NCBI RefSeq assembly: GCF_021183825.1
Contig: NZ_CP089211.1
Span: 4,818,501-4,882,500, forward strand
From: Sinomicrobium kalidii
Lineage (GTDB): Bacteria; Bacteroidota; Bacteroidia; Flavobacteriales; Flavobacteriaceae
Direction of reading: 5' to 3'
DNA: 64,000 nucleotides
Below, piece after piece: positions 1 to 11,288 of the stretch. The position numbers and the translations under genes are program-made. How positions within the stretch are numbered: position 1 is the first letter of the stretch; every line of letters starts with the position of its first letter. Below the pieces are notes generated by a model. That model made no database searches. It saw only the letters and a program-made list of their open reading frames with translations, and was not told where the DNA came from.

Positions 1-1582
1 CCGGGGATTAAAAAAGATGTTCACCCCTGACCCCGATGAGGTGCGTTATGCCCTGATAGAAATACCGAAAGGTATAGACCGTTTTGTAGTGCTTCCGAAA
101 GAAGGAGACAAGAGTTATATTATTATTCTGGACGATCTCATCAGGTATTGTATGCATACCATTTTTAATATTTTCGATTATGAGTCGCTTTCTGCCCATA
201 TGATAAAAATAACACGGGATGCCGAACTTGACATAGACAACGATCTCAGTAAGAGTTTTATTGAAAAAATATCCAGCAGCGTCAAGGGCAGGGAAATCAG
301 TGAGCCTGTCCGTTTTGTTTATGACGACAATATAGACAAGGATACCCTCAGTTTTCTCAAGGAAAAAATGCGCGTAAAAAATACGGATAGCGTAATCCCG
401 GGGGGAAGGTATCACAACAGAAGAGATTATATGGGCTTTCCCAGTCTGGGGAGGGAAGACCTGTTGTACAAGACCATTCCGCCCCTGCCGGTAAAAGGAC
501 TCAGTCTGCAGGGAAGTGTACTGGAAAAAATAGCGGAAAAAGATTACCTTCTCTTCGCACCCTACCATACTTTCTCCTATGTGATACGTTTTCTGCGCGA
601 AGCGGCCCTGGACCCAGCGGTAAGAAGTATCAAGATCACGGTGTACAGGCTGGCCAAGGTCTCACAGGTGGCCAGTAGCCTGATCAATGCCGTAAAAAAC
701 GGAAAGCAGGTAACAGTACAGATCGAATTACAGGCGCGTTTTGACGAAGAAGCGAATATCGAATATGCCGAACAACTGCAAAGTGAAGGTGTGAAACTCA
801 TTTTTGGTATCGCCGGGTTAAAGGTACACAGCAAAATCTGTATTATTGAACGGGAAGAGCATGAAAAAATAAAGCGTTACGGTTTTATAAGCACCGGAAA
901 TTTTAACGAATCCACGGCAAAATTATACACCGATTACACCTTGTTCACTTCCAGTCAGCCCATATTGAAAGAGGTTAATATGGTATTTGATTTCTTTGAA
1001 ACTACGTATAAGATACGCAAATACAAACATCTTGTTGTTTCGCCCCATTATACCGGGAAAACGTTCTCCAGGCTTATTGACGGGGAAATAGCCAATGTAA
1101 AGGCCGGGAAAGAAGCTTATATGAAACTGAAGATGAACAGCCTTACCAATTATAAAATGATAGACAAGCTTTACGAAGCGAGCAGGGCGGGAGTGAAGAT
1201 ACAGATGATCGTCAGGGGAGCCTGCTGTCTGGTGCCCGGTGTTCAGGGAATGAGCGAGAATATAGAGATAATAAGTATTGTGGATAAATTTTTAGAACAT
1301 CCCAGATTGTTTATCTTTGGAAACGGAGGTAATCCCAAGGTGTACATCTCTTCGGCAGACTGGATGACACGCAATATAGATTATCGTGTGGAGGTAAGCT
1401 GCCCCATTTATGATGAGGAAATAAAGAGAGAGCTTATAGAAACCTTTGAGATAGGGTGGAGGGATAATGTAAAAGCACGGGTTATTTCGGGCAAACAGGA
1501 CAATGCATACAGAAAGAACGACCTGCCCCGCGTGCGTTCGCAATTTGCTATATACGATTATTACGTACAGAAGTTAAAATAA
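1..1582 (+). CDS. ppk1: polyphosphate kinase 1, 5'-truncated by window edge
   Basis: Catalyses reversible transfer of the ATP gamma-phosphate to polyphosphate. The frame is open through base 2, so the gene starts outside the window; about 525 residues of a usual ~690 are present. Visible family features are the motif GLKVHSK, whose histidine (codon 827-829) matches the autophosphorylated residue of PPK1, then GFISTGNFNE and, near the C-terminus, NPKVYISSADWMTRN and the DYRVEVSCPI block of the PLD-like C domains. A hairpin with a T-run follows the stop, and the next gene is a Ppx/GppA phosphatase, so synthesis and breakdown of polyphosphate are adjacent. The assignment is secure; only the N-terminal domain is unseen. 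Confidence 0.95.
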   Translation, partial: RGLKKMFTPDPDEVRYALIEIPKGIDRFVVLPKEGDKSYIIILDDLIRYCMHTIFNIFDYESLSAHMIKITRDAELDIDNDLSKSFIEKISSSVKGREISEPVRFVYDDNIDKDTLSFLKEKMRVKNTDSVIPGGRYHNRRDYMGFPSLGREDLLYKTIPPLPVKGLSLQGSVLEKIAEKDYLLFAPYHTFSYVIRFLREAALDPAVRSIKITVYRLAKVSQVASSLINAVKNGKQVTVQIELQARFDEEANIEYAEQLQSEGVKLIFGIAGLKVHSKICIIEREEHEKIKRYGFISTGNFNESTAKLYTDYTLFTSSQPILKEVNMVFDFFETTYKIRKYKHLVVSPHYTGKTFSRLIDGEIANVKAGKEAYMKLKMNSLTNYKMIDKLYEASRAGVKIQMIVRGACCLVPGVQGMSENIEIISIVDKFLEHPRLFIFGNGGNPKVYISSADWMTRNIDYRVEVSCPIYDEEIKRELIETFEIGWRDNVKARVISGKQDNAYRKNDLPRVRSQFAIYDYYVQKLK

Positions 1583-1610
1583 CAGGAAGAGGATATAGAA
1601 TAAGGTTACG

Positions 1611-1636
1611 GGGCCGGATTCCCGGCCTTGTTTTTC
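1611..1636 (+). terminator. rho-independent terminator after ppk1
   Basis: A 6-bp GC-only stem (GGCCGG at 1612-1617, CCGGCC at 1622-1627) with a 4-nt loop is followed by TTGTTTTT. It lies 30 bp after the ppk1 stop and separates it from the phosphatase gene. Confidence 0.7.
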
Positions 1637-1690
1637 CGGCGTGTCAGGGTGTATTTTGCAGGTCGGAGATTATCCCGGAATACGTTTTAT

Positions 1691-3450
<1,760 letters not shown>

Positions 3451-3476
3451 AACGGACTTCAGTACTTTTTTGCAGT

Positions 3477-3812
3477 TTATTCGTCAGACCTGTGTATTGT
3501 CCTCCACAATTCTTCTTTGGCTGTTGTTTTGTTGAAAGCGTTATACAATGTTTCATAGATAAGGTCTTTGCATAAACTTAAGAGAAATGCGTCGAAAGCC
3601 CCGATACGGATTTGTTGTTTATGATTCCATATTTCGGTACAGATCTTCCCGACGATCTCTTCCGTGACCTTTTCCGATTTTACAAAAGAAAAGACATAAC
3701 AGCGGACTTTGGCTTCATAGTGCCGGCAAATGTCCTTGTAGGCATGTCGATCCCCCTCTTTCAGCGATTGTAATGTGTTGGTACTCACAGTTTGTTCTTC
3801 CGGATTTTTCAT
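3477..3812 (-). CDS. sigma-70 region-2-only protein (truncated ECF-like sigma factor)
   Basis: 111 residues. Residues ~14-90 match the pattern of sigma-70 region 2 in ECF factors: LKEGDRHAYKDICRHY, then VTEEIVGKICTEIWNH in place of the usual EDIVQEVF..LW block, then FDAFLLSLCKDLIYETLYNAF. The protein ends about 20 residues after region 2, so the DNA-binding region 4 is absent. There is no room for it: the converging esterase ends 26 bp beyond the stop. No anti-sigma gene is adjacent. It is either a remnant of a SusC-type ECF sigma factor or a free region-2 protein that could bind core polymerase. Confidence 0.55.
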   Translation of the reverse strand: MKNPEEQTVSTNTLQSLKEGDRHAYKDICRHYEAKVRCYVFSFVKSEKVTEEIVGKICTEIWNHKQQIRIGAFDAFLLSLCKDLIYETLYNAFNKTTAKEELWRTIHRSDE

Positions 3813-4174
3813 GTCAATTAAGCTTTTGTCGGTTTATACTCGGGAGTTAAAGAACATTCCGGATATCCCGGGAAAGCCTTTTATCGTATCAGAGGGGGAA
3901 CTAAAAGACCTTATTTCGATCCGGTTTATGTAAAATGTTGCGAACTCCTTTACTCTTAAGAGTGTTTTTTGGGAAAAATGATGGCATGAATTGGAGAAAA
4001 GTTATTAAGAACCCGGGAATCCTGTCGAAAATCAATGTTTGTAGTTGACTGTTTATCAGTTTTTTAATTCATGTAATGAATAAAATAATTGTTAATAACT
4101 TTCAACGATAATTTGTAAATACAATGACTTTTTCTGAACCAGAAAATAAAAATCCTAACGCTTTATAATGTAAT
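3813..4174. other. intergenic, no gene seen
   Basis: 362 bp of AT-rich sequence between the sigma-like gene and the phosphoesterase. No open frame with coding character, no clear hairpin and no good TAnnTTTG promoter element was found on either strand. Confidence 0.5.
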
Positions 4175-5005
4175 TTACTTTTTTCCGGTTACGGTAATAG
4201 CGGCAAGAAGATCCTTGTAGCTCATGGATTTTAAGTCCTCATCAGTGTAGAAAGGGCTGAGTTTATCATCGTTAAAGCTGTAGAGTTCCCAGTGCTTTTT
4301 GTGATATTCAAGAGAAGTAAGGTTTTCCACCCAATCTCCGGAATTTAGGTACAGACAGGTGCCGAACCTGTTCACTTTCCGGATCATTTTGGGTTGGTGG
4401 ATATGTCCGCATATAACATACTTATAACCGTTTTTTATAGCCAGGTCTGCGGCGACCTTTTCAAAATCGTTGATGTATTTTACGGCTTTCTTTACACTGT
4501 TTTTAATCTTTTTGGAAAGGGAATACTTTTCTCTACCCATTTTCACCAGAACCCAGTTGATAAAGCGGTTGAGCAATATGAGGAAATCATATCCCCATCC
4601 CCCGAGTTTGGCAATCCATTTGGTGTGCTGGATGGAAGCGTCAAAAACGTCACCGTGAAATATCCAGGCCTTTTTTCCGTCGAGTTTCAGGGAAAGTTTA
4701 TCCACAATGGCTATATTGCCCATGGTAACATCACTGAATTTCCGGAGCATTTCGTCATGATTTCCGGTAACGTAAAAGACCTGTGTGCCTTTGGTAGACA
4801 AGTCGATAATTTTTTTGATGACCTGGAGGTGTTTTTTGGGAAAGTAACGTTTCCTGAACTGCCAGATGTCAATAATATCGCCGTTCAGGATAAGTTTTTC
4901 GGGGTTAATACTGTTCAGGTAAGACAATAATTCTCCAGCATGGCATCCGTAGGTGCCGAGGTGAACATCCGATATGACAACGATCTCTACTTTACGTTTC
5001 TTCAA
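4175..5005 (-). CDS. metallophosphoesterase, UDP-2,3-diacylglucosamine diphosphatase-like
   Basis: 276-residue calcineurin-like phosphoesterase. All five metal-site motifs are visible in order: SDVHLG near residue 13, NGDIIDIW near 40, TGNHDE near 80, a histidine in FHGDVF and CGHIHQP near 200. Length and the FHGDVFD and GHIHQP motifs match the LpxH-like family that removes UMP from UDP-2,3-diacylglucosamine in lipid A synthesis. No signal peptide, so it is cytosolic or peripheral on the inner membrane. It is transcribed away from aroC with a ~220-bp gap. The lipid A role is family inference; other substrates are possible. Confidence 0.75.
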   Translation of the reverse strand: MKKRKVEIVVISDVHLGTYGCHAGELLSYLNSINPEKLILNGDIIDIWQFRKRYFPKKHLQVIKKIIDLSTKGTQVFYVTGNHDEMLRKFSDVTMGNIAIVDKLSLKLDGKKAWIFHGDVFDASIQHTKWIAKLGGWGYDFLILLNRFINWVLVKMGREKYSLSKKIKNSVKKAVKYINDFEKVAADLAIKNGYKYVICGHIHQPKMIRKVNRFGTCLYLNSGDWVENLTSLEYHKKHWELYSFNDDKLSPFYTDEDLKSMSYKDLLAAITVTGKK

Positions 5006-5182
5006 TGCCGAAATCTTTTTTGTAAAGGAAATACTTCTGTGTTAGTAAAAGATTACCTTGTAATTAATTAAATATGAGGATATTGTTAAGGTAATGTGAC
5101 GAAAACCGTGTTGTGCAGGCCGGGGAAACAGGCAGCTAACCGCCGTATTTTCAATGTTTGTCGCGCAAATTCGTTTTTAATC

Positions 5183-5213
5183 TTGAATAATTAACGATTA
5201 ACATTTACATTTG
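5183..5213 (+). promoter_or_regulatory. Bacteroidota-type promoter for aroC
   Basis: TTG at 5183-5185, a 20-nt spacer and an exact TAnnTTTG match (TACATTTG, 5206-5213), 16 bp before the aroC ATG. This is the consensus -33/-7 arrangement of the Bacteroidota housekeeping sigma factor. Confidence 0.6.
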
Positions 5214-5229
5214 TTCAAAATCAACATAG

Positions 5230-6294
5230 ATGGCAGGAAATTCCTTTGGAACTATATTTAAACTTACCACATTTGGAGAATCGCACGGACAGGCCTTAGG
5301 AGGAATTATAGACGGATGTCCGGCGGGTCTGGATCTTCAGTCAGATAAAATACAACACGAGCTCAACCGGCGTAAACCCGGTCAGTCCGCTATCGTTACA
5401 CAGCGCAAGGAACCGGATGAGTTCCGGATCCTTTCGGGAGTTTTTGAAGGAAAAACCACCGGGGTTCCCATAGGTTTTATCATAGAAAACACCAATCAGA
5501 AATCACACGATTATTCCCATATCAAGGACAGTTATCGTCCCAGCCATGCCGATTACGTTTATGACCGGAAATACGGTTTCAGGGATTATCGCGGCGGGGG
5601 AAGAAGTTCGGCACGGGAAACGGCCTGCCGGGTTGTGGCAGGTGCCGTGGCCAAACAATTGCTCGCAGATATACGGATCGATGCTTTTGTTTCTTCCGTA
5701 GGGGATATTTTCCTGGAAAAACCGTATCAGGAGCTTGATTTTTCGAAAACTGAAAGCAACCCCGTACGTTGTCCCGATCCCGAAACTGCAGCCGAAATGG
5801 AAGATTATATCAGGGAGATCAGAAAACAGGGCGATACGGTTGGAGGCACCATAACCTGTGTAGCCCGGAACGTTCCGATTGGCCTCGGGGAACCTGTTTT
5901 TGACAAATTGCATGCAGACCTCGGAAAAGCAATGTTGTCTATAAATGCAGTCAAAGGATTTGAGTATGGCAGCGGATTTTGCGGTGCGAAAATGAAAGGG
6001 AGTGAACACAACGACCTCTACAATGAAGACGGAACCACCAAAACCAATCTTTCGGGAGGTATCCAGGGAGGTATCAGTAACGGAATGGACATTTATTTTC
6101 GTGTAGCTTTTAAGCCCGTGGCCACAATCATGCAATCCCAGCCCACTATCGATAAGGAAGGAAATATTGTGGAAATGCAGGGCAAGGGACGTCACGACCC
6201 CTGTGTAGTACCCAGGGCGGTGCCCATTGTTGAAGCGATGGCCGCATTGGTGCTGGCCGATCATTATTTGTTGAACAAAATTTCCAGAATATAG
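5230..6294 (+). CDS. aroC: chorismate synthase
   Basis: Converts 5-enolpyruvylshikimate-3-phosphate to chorismate with reduced FMN, the last shikimate step, feeding aromatic amino acids and menaquinone. 354 residues, full length. Signature 1 is [12 protein letters not shown] at the N-terminus, signature 2 is [13 protein letters not shown] near residue 120, and the C-terminal block [17 protein letters not shown] is intact. ATG 5230 gives the standard MAGNSFG start and sits just behind a consensus promoter. Chorismate is also the precursor for the men genes at 16.6-22.5 kb. Confidence 0.97.
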   Translation: MAGNSFGTIFKLTTFGESHGQALGGIIDGCPAGLDLQSDKIQHELNRRKPGQSAIVTQRKEPDEFRILSGVFEGKTTGVPIGFIIENTNQKSHDYSHIKDSYRPSHADYVYDRKYGFRDYRGGGRSSARETACRVVAGAVAKQLLADIRIDAFVSSVGDIFLEKPYQELDFSKTESNPVRCPDPETAAEMEDYIREIRKQGDTVGGTITCVARNVPIGLGEPVFDKLHADLGKAMLSINAVKGFEYGSGFCGAKMKGSEHNDLYNEDGTTKTNLSGGIQGGISNGMDIYFRVAFKPVATIMQSQPTIDKEGNIVEMQGKGRHDPCVVPRAVPIVEAMAALVLADHYLLNKISRI

Positions 6295-6374
6295 GTCTTC
6301 CGGGGAGTTGTAAACGGGAGATTTTTAATGCCCTGCAAGATCCAGGGTGGTGTACTAAAATTTAACCAGACTGT

Positions 6375-7916
6375 ATGAAGAAAAAAATCGCATTGCACTG
6401 GCAGATTGTCATAGGAATGGTCCTGGGTGTGATATTTGGCCTTGTCATGGCTAATGTCGGAAAACCCGATAAGGAAGTTCTCAATAAGGCCGATAGCTAC
6501 AAGACAGAAATAGCAGCGGACCTTTCCCGGCACGAAACCCTTAAAAAGGACCTGAAGGAACTGAATACCGGGTTTAAATCGGGACAGACGGGAGGGACGA
6601 CCTATCTCGTTCAAAAGGAAAATATCGAACAGGACATCAGTGCATTGGAGGAAAAAATGCAGTCGAACAGGGAGGCTCTGGATAAGCTGTCCATCGATCC
6701 TGCGGGTAAAACGTTTGTCGAAGAGTGGGTATATCCTTTCGGGGTGTTGTTTATCAACCTGCTAAAGCTCATTGCCATTCCGCTGATTGTTGCATCCCTG
6801 ATTAAGGGAATTGCCGAATTGCAGGATATCTCGAGACTATCCAAGATAGGGATACGTACCATGATATTGTATATCATTACGACCATTTGTGCCATTACCA
6901 TTGGTCTTGGCGTGGCGAATATCGTAAAACCGGGCTCCGGGATTTCCGAAGAGACCATAGCCAAACTTACCAGTGATACGGGACAAACCGATGTGGTGAA
7001 CCAGCGTATCAGCGACAGTCAGACCAAGACCAAGAACTTTGTGGAGTTTATCGTGGATATCGTACCGGAAAATATCTTCGGGGCCATAGGCGATAATAGC
7101 CAGATGCTTCAGGTCATTTTCTTTACGGTACTTTTAGGGATCTGTATGTTGCTTATCGGTGATAAAAAAGCAAAGCCTTTAAAACGCTTTTTCGACAGTC
7201 TGAATGACGCCATATTGAAAATGGTGGACCTGATTATTAAGATTGCCCCCATTGCCGTATTTGCCCTGCTGGCCAATGTAGTGGTGGGAACCAACGATGT
7301 AGAAGTATTACTGGCATTACTTAAATATTCGCTTACCGTTATAGGGGCTTTGATGTTAATGGTCGTGGTTTATATGATGATGATAAGTTTCTATGCCAAA
7401 AAGAATCCCATCTGGTTCCTGAAGCAGATAAGTCCGGTACAGTTGCTCGGGTTTTCCACCAGTTCCAGTGCCGCAACACTGCCCGTTACCATGGAACGGG
7501 TACAGGACTATGTGGGTGTGGATGAAGAAGTGAGCAGTTTCGTATTGCCTATAGGGGTTACTATAAATATGGACGGAACCAGTCTTTATCAGGCGGTTGC
7601 GACCATTTTTATTTGCGAAGCACTCCATTTTGATATTACCTTTGCAGATCAGCTGACCATAGTATTCACTGCTTTACTGGCCTCAATCGGTACGGCCGGG
7701 GTTCCCGGGGTAGGGGTGGTAATGCTCATTATTGTATTACAATCCATTAATTTTCCGGCGGACAAACTTCCGTTGGGAATTGCACTTATCCTTTCTGTAG
7801 ACAGGATACTGGATATGTGCAGAACAGTGATAAATGTTACCGGAGATGCTACTGTGGCTACTGTTGTGGCCAAATCGGTCGGTAAGCTGGGAGAACCCAA
7901 CCAGGAGGAGGATTGA
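6375..7916 (+). CDS. dicarboxylate/amino acid:cation symporter (DAACS family)
   Basis: 513-residue inner-membrane symporter of the glutamate/aspartate/C4-dicarboxylate family. TM1 is residues ~7-28. The serine-rich re-entrant loop STSSSAATLPVT and the TM7 motif NMDGTSLYQ are intact, as is the C-terminal RILDMCRTVINVTGD substrate-binding block. It is about 80-90 residues longer than usual family members: a charged, helix-forming insert occupies residues ~30-115 between TM1 and TM2, on the outer face. Transported ion and substrate cannot be named from sequence. It lies 80 bp after aroC in the same direction. Confidence 0.9.
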   Translation: MKKKIALHWQIVIGMVLGVIFGLVMANVGKPDKEVLNKADSYKTEIAADLSRHETLKKDLKELNTGFKSGQTGGTTYLVQKENIEQDISALEEKMQSNREALDKLSIDPAGKTFVEEWVYPFGVLFINLLKLIAIPLIVASLIKGIAELQDISRLSKIGIRTMILYIITTICAITIGLGVANIVKPGSGISEETIAKLTSDTGQTDVVNQRISDSQTKTKNFVEFIVDIVPENIFGAIGDNSQMLQVIFFTVLLGICMLLIGDKKAKPLKRFFDSLNDAILKMVDLIIKIAPIAVFALLANVVVGTNDVEVLLALLKYSLTVIGALMLMVVVYMMMISFYAKKNPIWFLKQISPVQLLGFSTSSSAATLPVTMERVQDYVGVDEEVSSFVLPIGVTINMDGTSLYQAVATIFICEALHFDITFADQLTIVFTALLASIGTAGVPGVGVVMLIIVLQSINFPADKLPLGIALILSVDRILDMCRTVINVTGDATVATVVAKSVGKLGEPNQEED

Positions 7917-7999
7917 CATTTCAAATACCTGAACGGTTCCGAAGGAAGAATCTGTGATGGTCACAGGGCCGAAGAATATCGGTATAACAAAAAAATGCT

Positions 8000-8983
8000 A
8001 TGAAGGAATATGATGTTTTAATCGTGGGTGGAGGCCCTATCGGCATAGCCTGTGCGCTGGAAGCACAGAAAAAAGGGCTGCGCTATGTAGTGCTGGAGAA
8101 GGGATGTATAGCCAATTCGCTGTATAACTATCCCCTGAACATGACATTTTTCTCTACCTCGGAAAAACTGGAAATAGACGGTATCCCTTTTATCAGTATA
8201 AAGAGTAAACCGCAACGCGCCGAAGCGCTGGAATATTACAGGCGTATAGTAACGTCCAACAATCTTGATCTGCATTTGTTCGAAGAAGTACGGCATATCG
8301 AAAAGGAGGAGAACAGCTTTTCAGTTTCTTCTTCGAAAACGGTTTATAAAACAAAACGAGTCATTATTGCCACCGGTTTTTACGACATTCCTAATAAGAT
8401 CGGGGTTCCCGGAGAGGAACTTCCCAAAGTATCACATTATTACAGGGACCCGCATTACTATGCCGGTCAGAAAGTGATTGTTGTGGGAGCAAGCAATTCA
8501 TCTGTTGATGCGGCACTGGAGATATACCGCAAGGGAGGTGATGTTACCATGGTTGTAAGGGGCGAACAAATTGGCCGAAGAGTTAAGTACTGGGTGCGCC
8601 CGGATATAGAGAACCGTATTGCAGAAGGTGCTGTCACAGCCCATTTTCAAAGTAATATAAAGGAGATCAGGGAAGAAGAGGTGATTATAAATACTCCGGA
8701 AGGGGAAAAGCGGTTACCAAACGATTTTGTACTTGCGCTTACGGGGTACAGGCCTGATTTTGGCTTCCTCGAAAAAATCGGGGTACAATTATCTGATGAC
8801 GGTAAATTCTATCCTTCATATGATCCCGAAACCATGGAAACCAATGTGGAAGGATTGTATCTGGCCGGAGTGATTTGCGGGGGTGTGGATACGCACCTCT
8901 GGTTTATTGAAAATTCCCGGGTTCATGCCAAACTGATCATAAAGGATATTTTCCGTAAACACAGCGAGGCGGTAACGGAATAA
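8000..8983 (+). CDS. ypdA: YpdA family bacillithiol-disulfide reductase / thioredoxin reductase-like
   Basis: 327-residue FAD/NAD(P)H oxidoreductase. The FAD site is VLIVGGGPIGIACALEA at the N-terminus, the NADPH site is VIVVGASNSSVDAALE near residue 160, and the C-terminal FAD contact is GLYLAGVICGG. There is no CxxC redox pair in the thioredoxin-reductase position, and the SLYNYPLNMTFFSTSEKLEI segment is characteristic of YpdA, which reduces bacillithiol disulfide in Firmicutes and is common in Bacteroidota. Bacillithiol genes are not in this window. It is cytosolic and follows the symporter gene by 83 bp. Confidence 0.87.
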   Translation: MKEYDVLIVGGGPIGIACALEAQKKGLRYVVLEKGCIANSLYNYPLNMTFFSTSEKLEIDGIPFISIKSKPQRAEALEYYRRIVTSNNLDLHLFEEVRHIEKEENSFSVSSSKTVYKTKRVIIATGFYDIPNKIGVPGEELPKVSHYYRDPHYYAGQKVIVVGASNSSVDAALEIYRKGGDVTMVVRGEQIGRRVKYWVRPDIENRIAEGAVTAHFQSNIKEIREEEVIINTPEGEKRLPNDFVLALTGYRPDFGFLEKIGVQLSDDGKFYPSYDPETMETNVEGLYLAGVICGGVDTHLWFIENSRVHAKLIIKDIFRKHSEAVTE

Positions 8984-8999
8984 AAATCGATCATATTTT

Positions 9000-9377
9000 T
9001 TATTCTACAGGTGTAACGGAAGCCACTTTGGCAGTGCTGTCGCAGTTTTGGACAAAGACCTCTACTTTCCCGGTTTTGAGAAGTCCTTCGATGGTATAGG
9101 TCTTGCAGGAATCCAGTTTGGTATTGCTTTTGGAAAAGATCACATCACCTTCGGTAAAAACGGAAACGGCAATCCCGGTGGTGTCAATGGCATTTTCCTC
9201 AATGTTTTTTCGGGCATCGGGTAAATATACGATCTTTTTATTTCGGATATTTTTTAATACCCTGCAATTTGGCGAATAACAGAACTCCGTTGCTTTCTCC
9301 CTGAAGATAAACGCTACAATTACAATTCCTATGGCAAGGCCTACAAGGTAGAAGCCTATCCTTTTCAATATATTCAT
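9000..9377 (-). CDS. small membrane-anchored protein, DUF4258-like
   Basis: 125 residues. One N-terminal membrane segment (residues ~6-26, IGFYLVGLAIGIVIVAFIF) is followed by a soluble domain that is probably periplasmic. The domain has three cysteines in two places, CYSPNC just after the membrane and single cysteines in DSCKTY and QNCDS, so disulfides are possible. The pattern resembles the DUF4258 proteins that sit next to alanine dehydrogenase in flavobacteria, which is from memory and not checked. It is 42 bp downstream of that gene on the same strand and probably co-transcribed. Function is unknown. Confidence 0.65.
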   Translation of the reverse strand: MNILKRIGFYLVGLAIGIVIVAFIFREKATEFCYSPNCRVLKNIRNKKIVYLPDARKNIEENAIDTTGIAVSVFTEGDVIFSKSNTKLDSCKTYTIEGLLKTGKVEVFVQNCDSTAKVASVTPVE

Positions 9378-9419
9378 ACGGATTTTACTGTTTAATTTTG
9401 AGGTTGATGAGGGTTCGCG

Positions 9420-10619
9420 TCAGAAAATCAGGAGATTGATATCGCTATAAGACAAATTGAACCATTCCGCAACCGTTTTGTTCGTTAAAATTCCGTGGTA
9501 AAAATACAATCCGTTCCGCAAACCGCGGTCAAATCGGAGGGAATTTTCCAGTCCGCCTTCTTCGCCGATCTTCAGCAGATAGGGGGTAAAGATGTTACTG
9601 ATAGAGACCGATGCGGTACGCGAATACCTTGCGGGAATATTGGGTACGCAGTAGTGTATGACCCCGTATTTTTCAAAAGTGGGTTTGTCGTGTGTTGTGA
9701 CTTCACTCGTTTCAAAACACCCGCCCATATCGATACTGACGTCAATGATAACCGCACCGTTTTTCATGTTTTCCACCATGGTTTCCGTTACTACGACGGG
9801 AGCCCTGTTATTTCCCCTTACGGCACCGATGACCACGTCACAACGCCGCAATGCCTTGAAAAGGTTTTTGGGTTGCAGGGTAGAAGTGTGTAAGGGTCTT
9901 CCCAGGCTGGTCTGTATACGCCTTAGCCGGGTGATGGAGTTGTCGAATATTTTGATGTTCGCCCCTAGTCCGAGAGCAGATCTTGCGGCAAATTCCCCGA
10001 CGGTCCCGGAACCGAGAATAACCACGTCTACCGGGGGAACTCCGCTTATATTGCCAAACATCAATCCGTTACCGTTATTGGCATTGGTCATCAGTTCGGC
10101 GGCAATCAGTACGGAAGCCGTTCCGGCGATTTCACTGAGTGAACGTACGGCAGGATAATTGCCGTCTTCGTCGCGAATGTATTCGAAAGCGATGGCCGTA
10201 ATCCTTTTTTTGGCCAGTTCTTCAAAATATTTTTTGCTCTGGGTTTTTATCTGCAGGGCAGAGATAAGTATGGTTTGCGGGTTTATGAGCTTTAATTCGT
10301 CCAGGGAAAGCGGTTCTACTTTCAGAATGATGGGGCAAGAGTAGATTTTCTTGACGTCGTTGGTCACTTCGGCGCCCGCTTCACTGTATTCCGTATCGCT
10401 GAAATTGGCGCCTTCCCCCGCTTTCGATTCGATAATTACCCGGTGCCCATGGGCAGTGAGGGCATTTACGGCATCGGGAGTGAGACAGACCCGTTTTTCC
10501 TGGTAGGCGATTTCTTTGGGAATGCCTATAAACAGTTCGCCTTTTTGCTTCAGGACTTCCAGCATTTCTTCCTGCGGCAGCAACTGCTGTTTGGTAAATG
10601 GCGACGAAGCTACATTCAT
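9420..10619 (-). CDS. ald: alanine dehydrogenase
   Basis: 399 residues. Interconverts L-alanine and pyruvate with NAD and ammonia. The N-terminal domain has IGIPKEIAYQEKRVCLTPDAV with the substrate-binding arginine and lysine region; the NAD site is VVILGSGTVGEFAAR near residue 200. The block HYCVPNIPARYSRTAS replaces the Firmicutes CVANMPGAVPRTST sequence and is the form found in Bacteroidota. Belongs to the alanine dehydrogenase/PNT family; the absence of a second membrane subunit makes transhydrogenase unlikely. The start at 10619 could be internal, since the family usually begins nearer to the GELFIGIPKE segment. Confidence 0.88.
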   Translation of the reverse strand: MNVASSPFTKQQLLPQEEMLEVLKQKGELFIGIPKEIAYQEKRVCLTPDAVNALTAHGHRVIIESKAGEGANFSDTEYSEAGAEVTNDVKKIYSCPIILKVEPLSLDELKLINPQTILISALQIKTQSKKYFEELAKKRITAIAFEYIRDEDGNYPAVRSLSEIAGTASVLIAAELMTNANNGNGLMFGNISGVPPVDVVILGSGTVGEFAARSALGLGANIKIFDNSITRLRRIQTSLGRPLHTSTLQPKNLFKALRRCDVVIGAVRGNNRAPVVVTETMVENMKNGAVIIDVSIDMGGCFETSEVTTHDKPTFEKYGVIHYCVPNIPARYSRTASVSISNIFTPYLLKIGEEGGLENSLRFDRGLRNGLYFYHGILTNKTVAEWFNLSYSDINLLIF

Positions 10620-10655
10620 AATCTTAACACTGCAAATACCTGTAAAGCTAAAAAA

Positions 10656-11159
10656 TTATTTGGAGAAATCGTCGTCTTCCACCTCATACTTTTTTAATTC
10701 TTCATCCAGTTTCCGCATGTCTATACCGTGAACGACCCGGTCGAAGAGTTTTAGGCGAAGGAGGTAAACAACAGGGATGACAATCAACATTATTGGAATT
10801 ATGTAGTAAATTTCTATTTCATCAAAATATTGAGCATTGTCGTTGATGATATTAATTAATTGAAAAGAATACATGGCTATAGGGATAAGAATAATATGAT
10901 ACCACCAATGCCTACAGGTCAGAAACCAAAGAAATAAGAGATAAAGCGGGACAAATTTGTTGACAAAGTTCCAAGCAGCTACATAAACTGTGCTAAAATA
11001 AGTACTTTTAAAGGTGAAAAAGGAAGTTTCCCAAACATTTGATTTGGGCAAACTTTCATACAAATAAAAAATATATGGTGATATTGCTATTAATAAGGCG
11101 ACGAAGCTTCCGATTACTAGAGATCTCCTCATTACCTTTTTATTCTTGTCGATTTTCAT
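10656..11159 (-). CDS. 4-TM integral membrane protein, single-module paralogue
   Basis: 167 residues of unknown function. Four hydrophobic segments are visible: residues ~12-34 (LLIAISPYIFYLYE), ~63-82 (NKFVPLYLLFLWFLTC), ~87-105 and ~122-143. The C-terminus is charged (VVHGIDMRKLDEELKKYE) and probably cytoplasmic. The whole protein aligns with each half of the 315-residue protein at 11796-12743; shared points are ISPYIFYLYE, PLYLLFLW.LTC..WW, P..MY..Q and KL...V.GID. It ends 36 bp before the alanine dehydrogenase start. Base composition is clearly more AT-rich than its neighbour. No enzymatic motif seen; I do not recognise a named family. Confidence 0.75.
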   Translation of the reverse strand: MKIDKNKKVMRRSLVIGSFVALLIAISPYIFYLYESLPKSNVWETSFFTFKSTYFSTVYVAAWNFVNKFVPLYLLFLWFLTCRHWWYHIILIPIAMYSFQLINIINDNAQYFDEIEIYYIIPIMLIVIPVVYLLRLKLFDRVVHGIDMRKLDEELKKYEVEDDDFSK

Positions 11160-11288
11160 TTGAAAAAATTTAATGAAATATACAAATAAAAGGATAATAA
11201 GAAAAAGAAAGTAAGGAGAAGCAATGAAATTTATTTTCTTAAAAAAATAAATACACTTTTTGACCTTTTTCTGAGGATGAATCTGTAA

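Noticed and set aside
1628..1690. TTG start for the Ppx/GppA gene
   Set aside because: It lies in the terminator after ppk1 and adds no conserved residues; ATG 1691 is better.
5503..6264. 253-aa frame on the - strand
   Set aside because: Antisense shadow of aroC; codon bias of the opposite strand explains the open frame.
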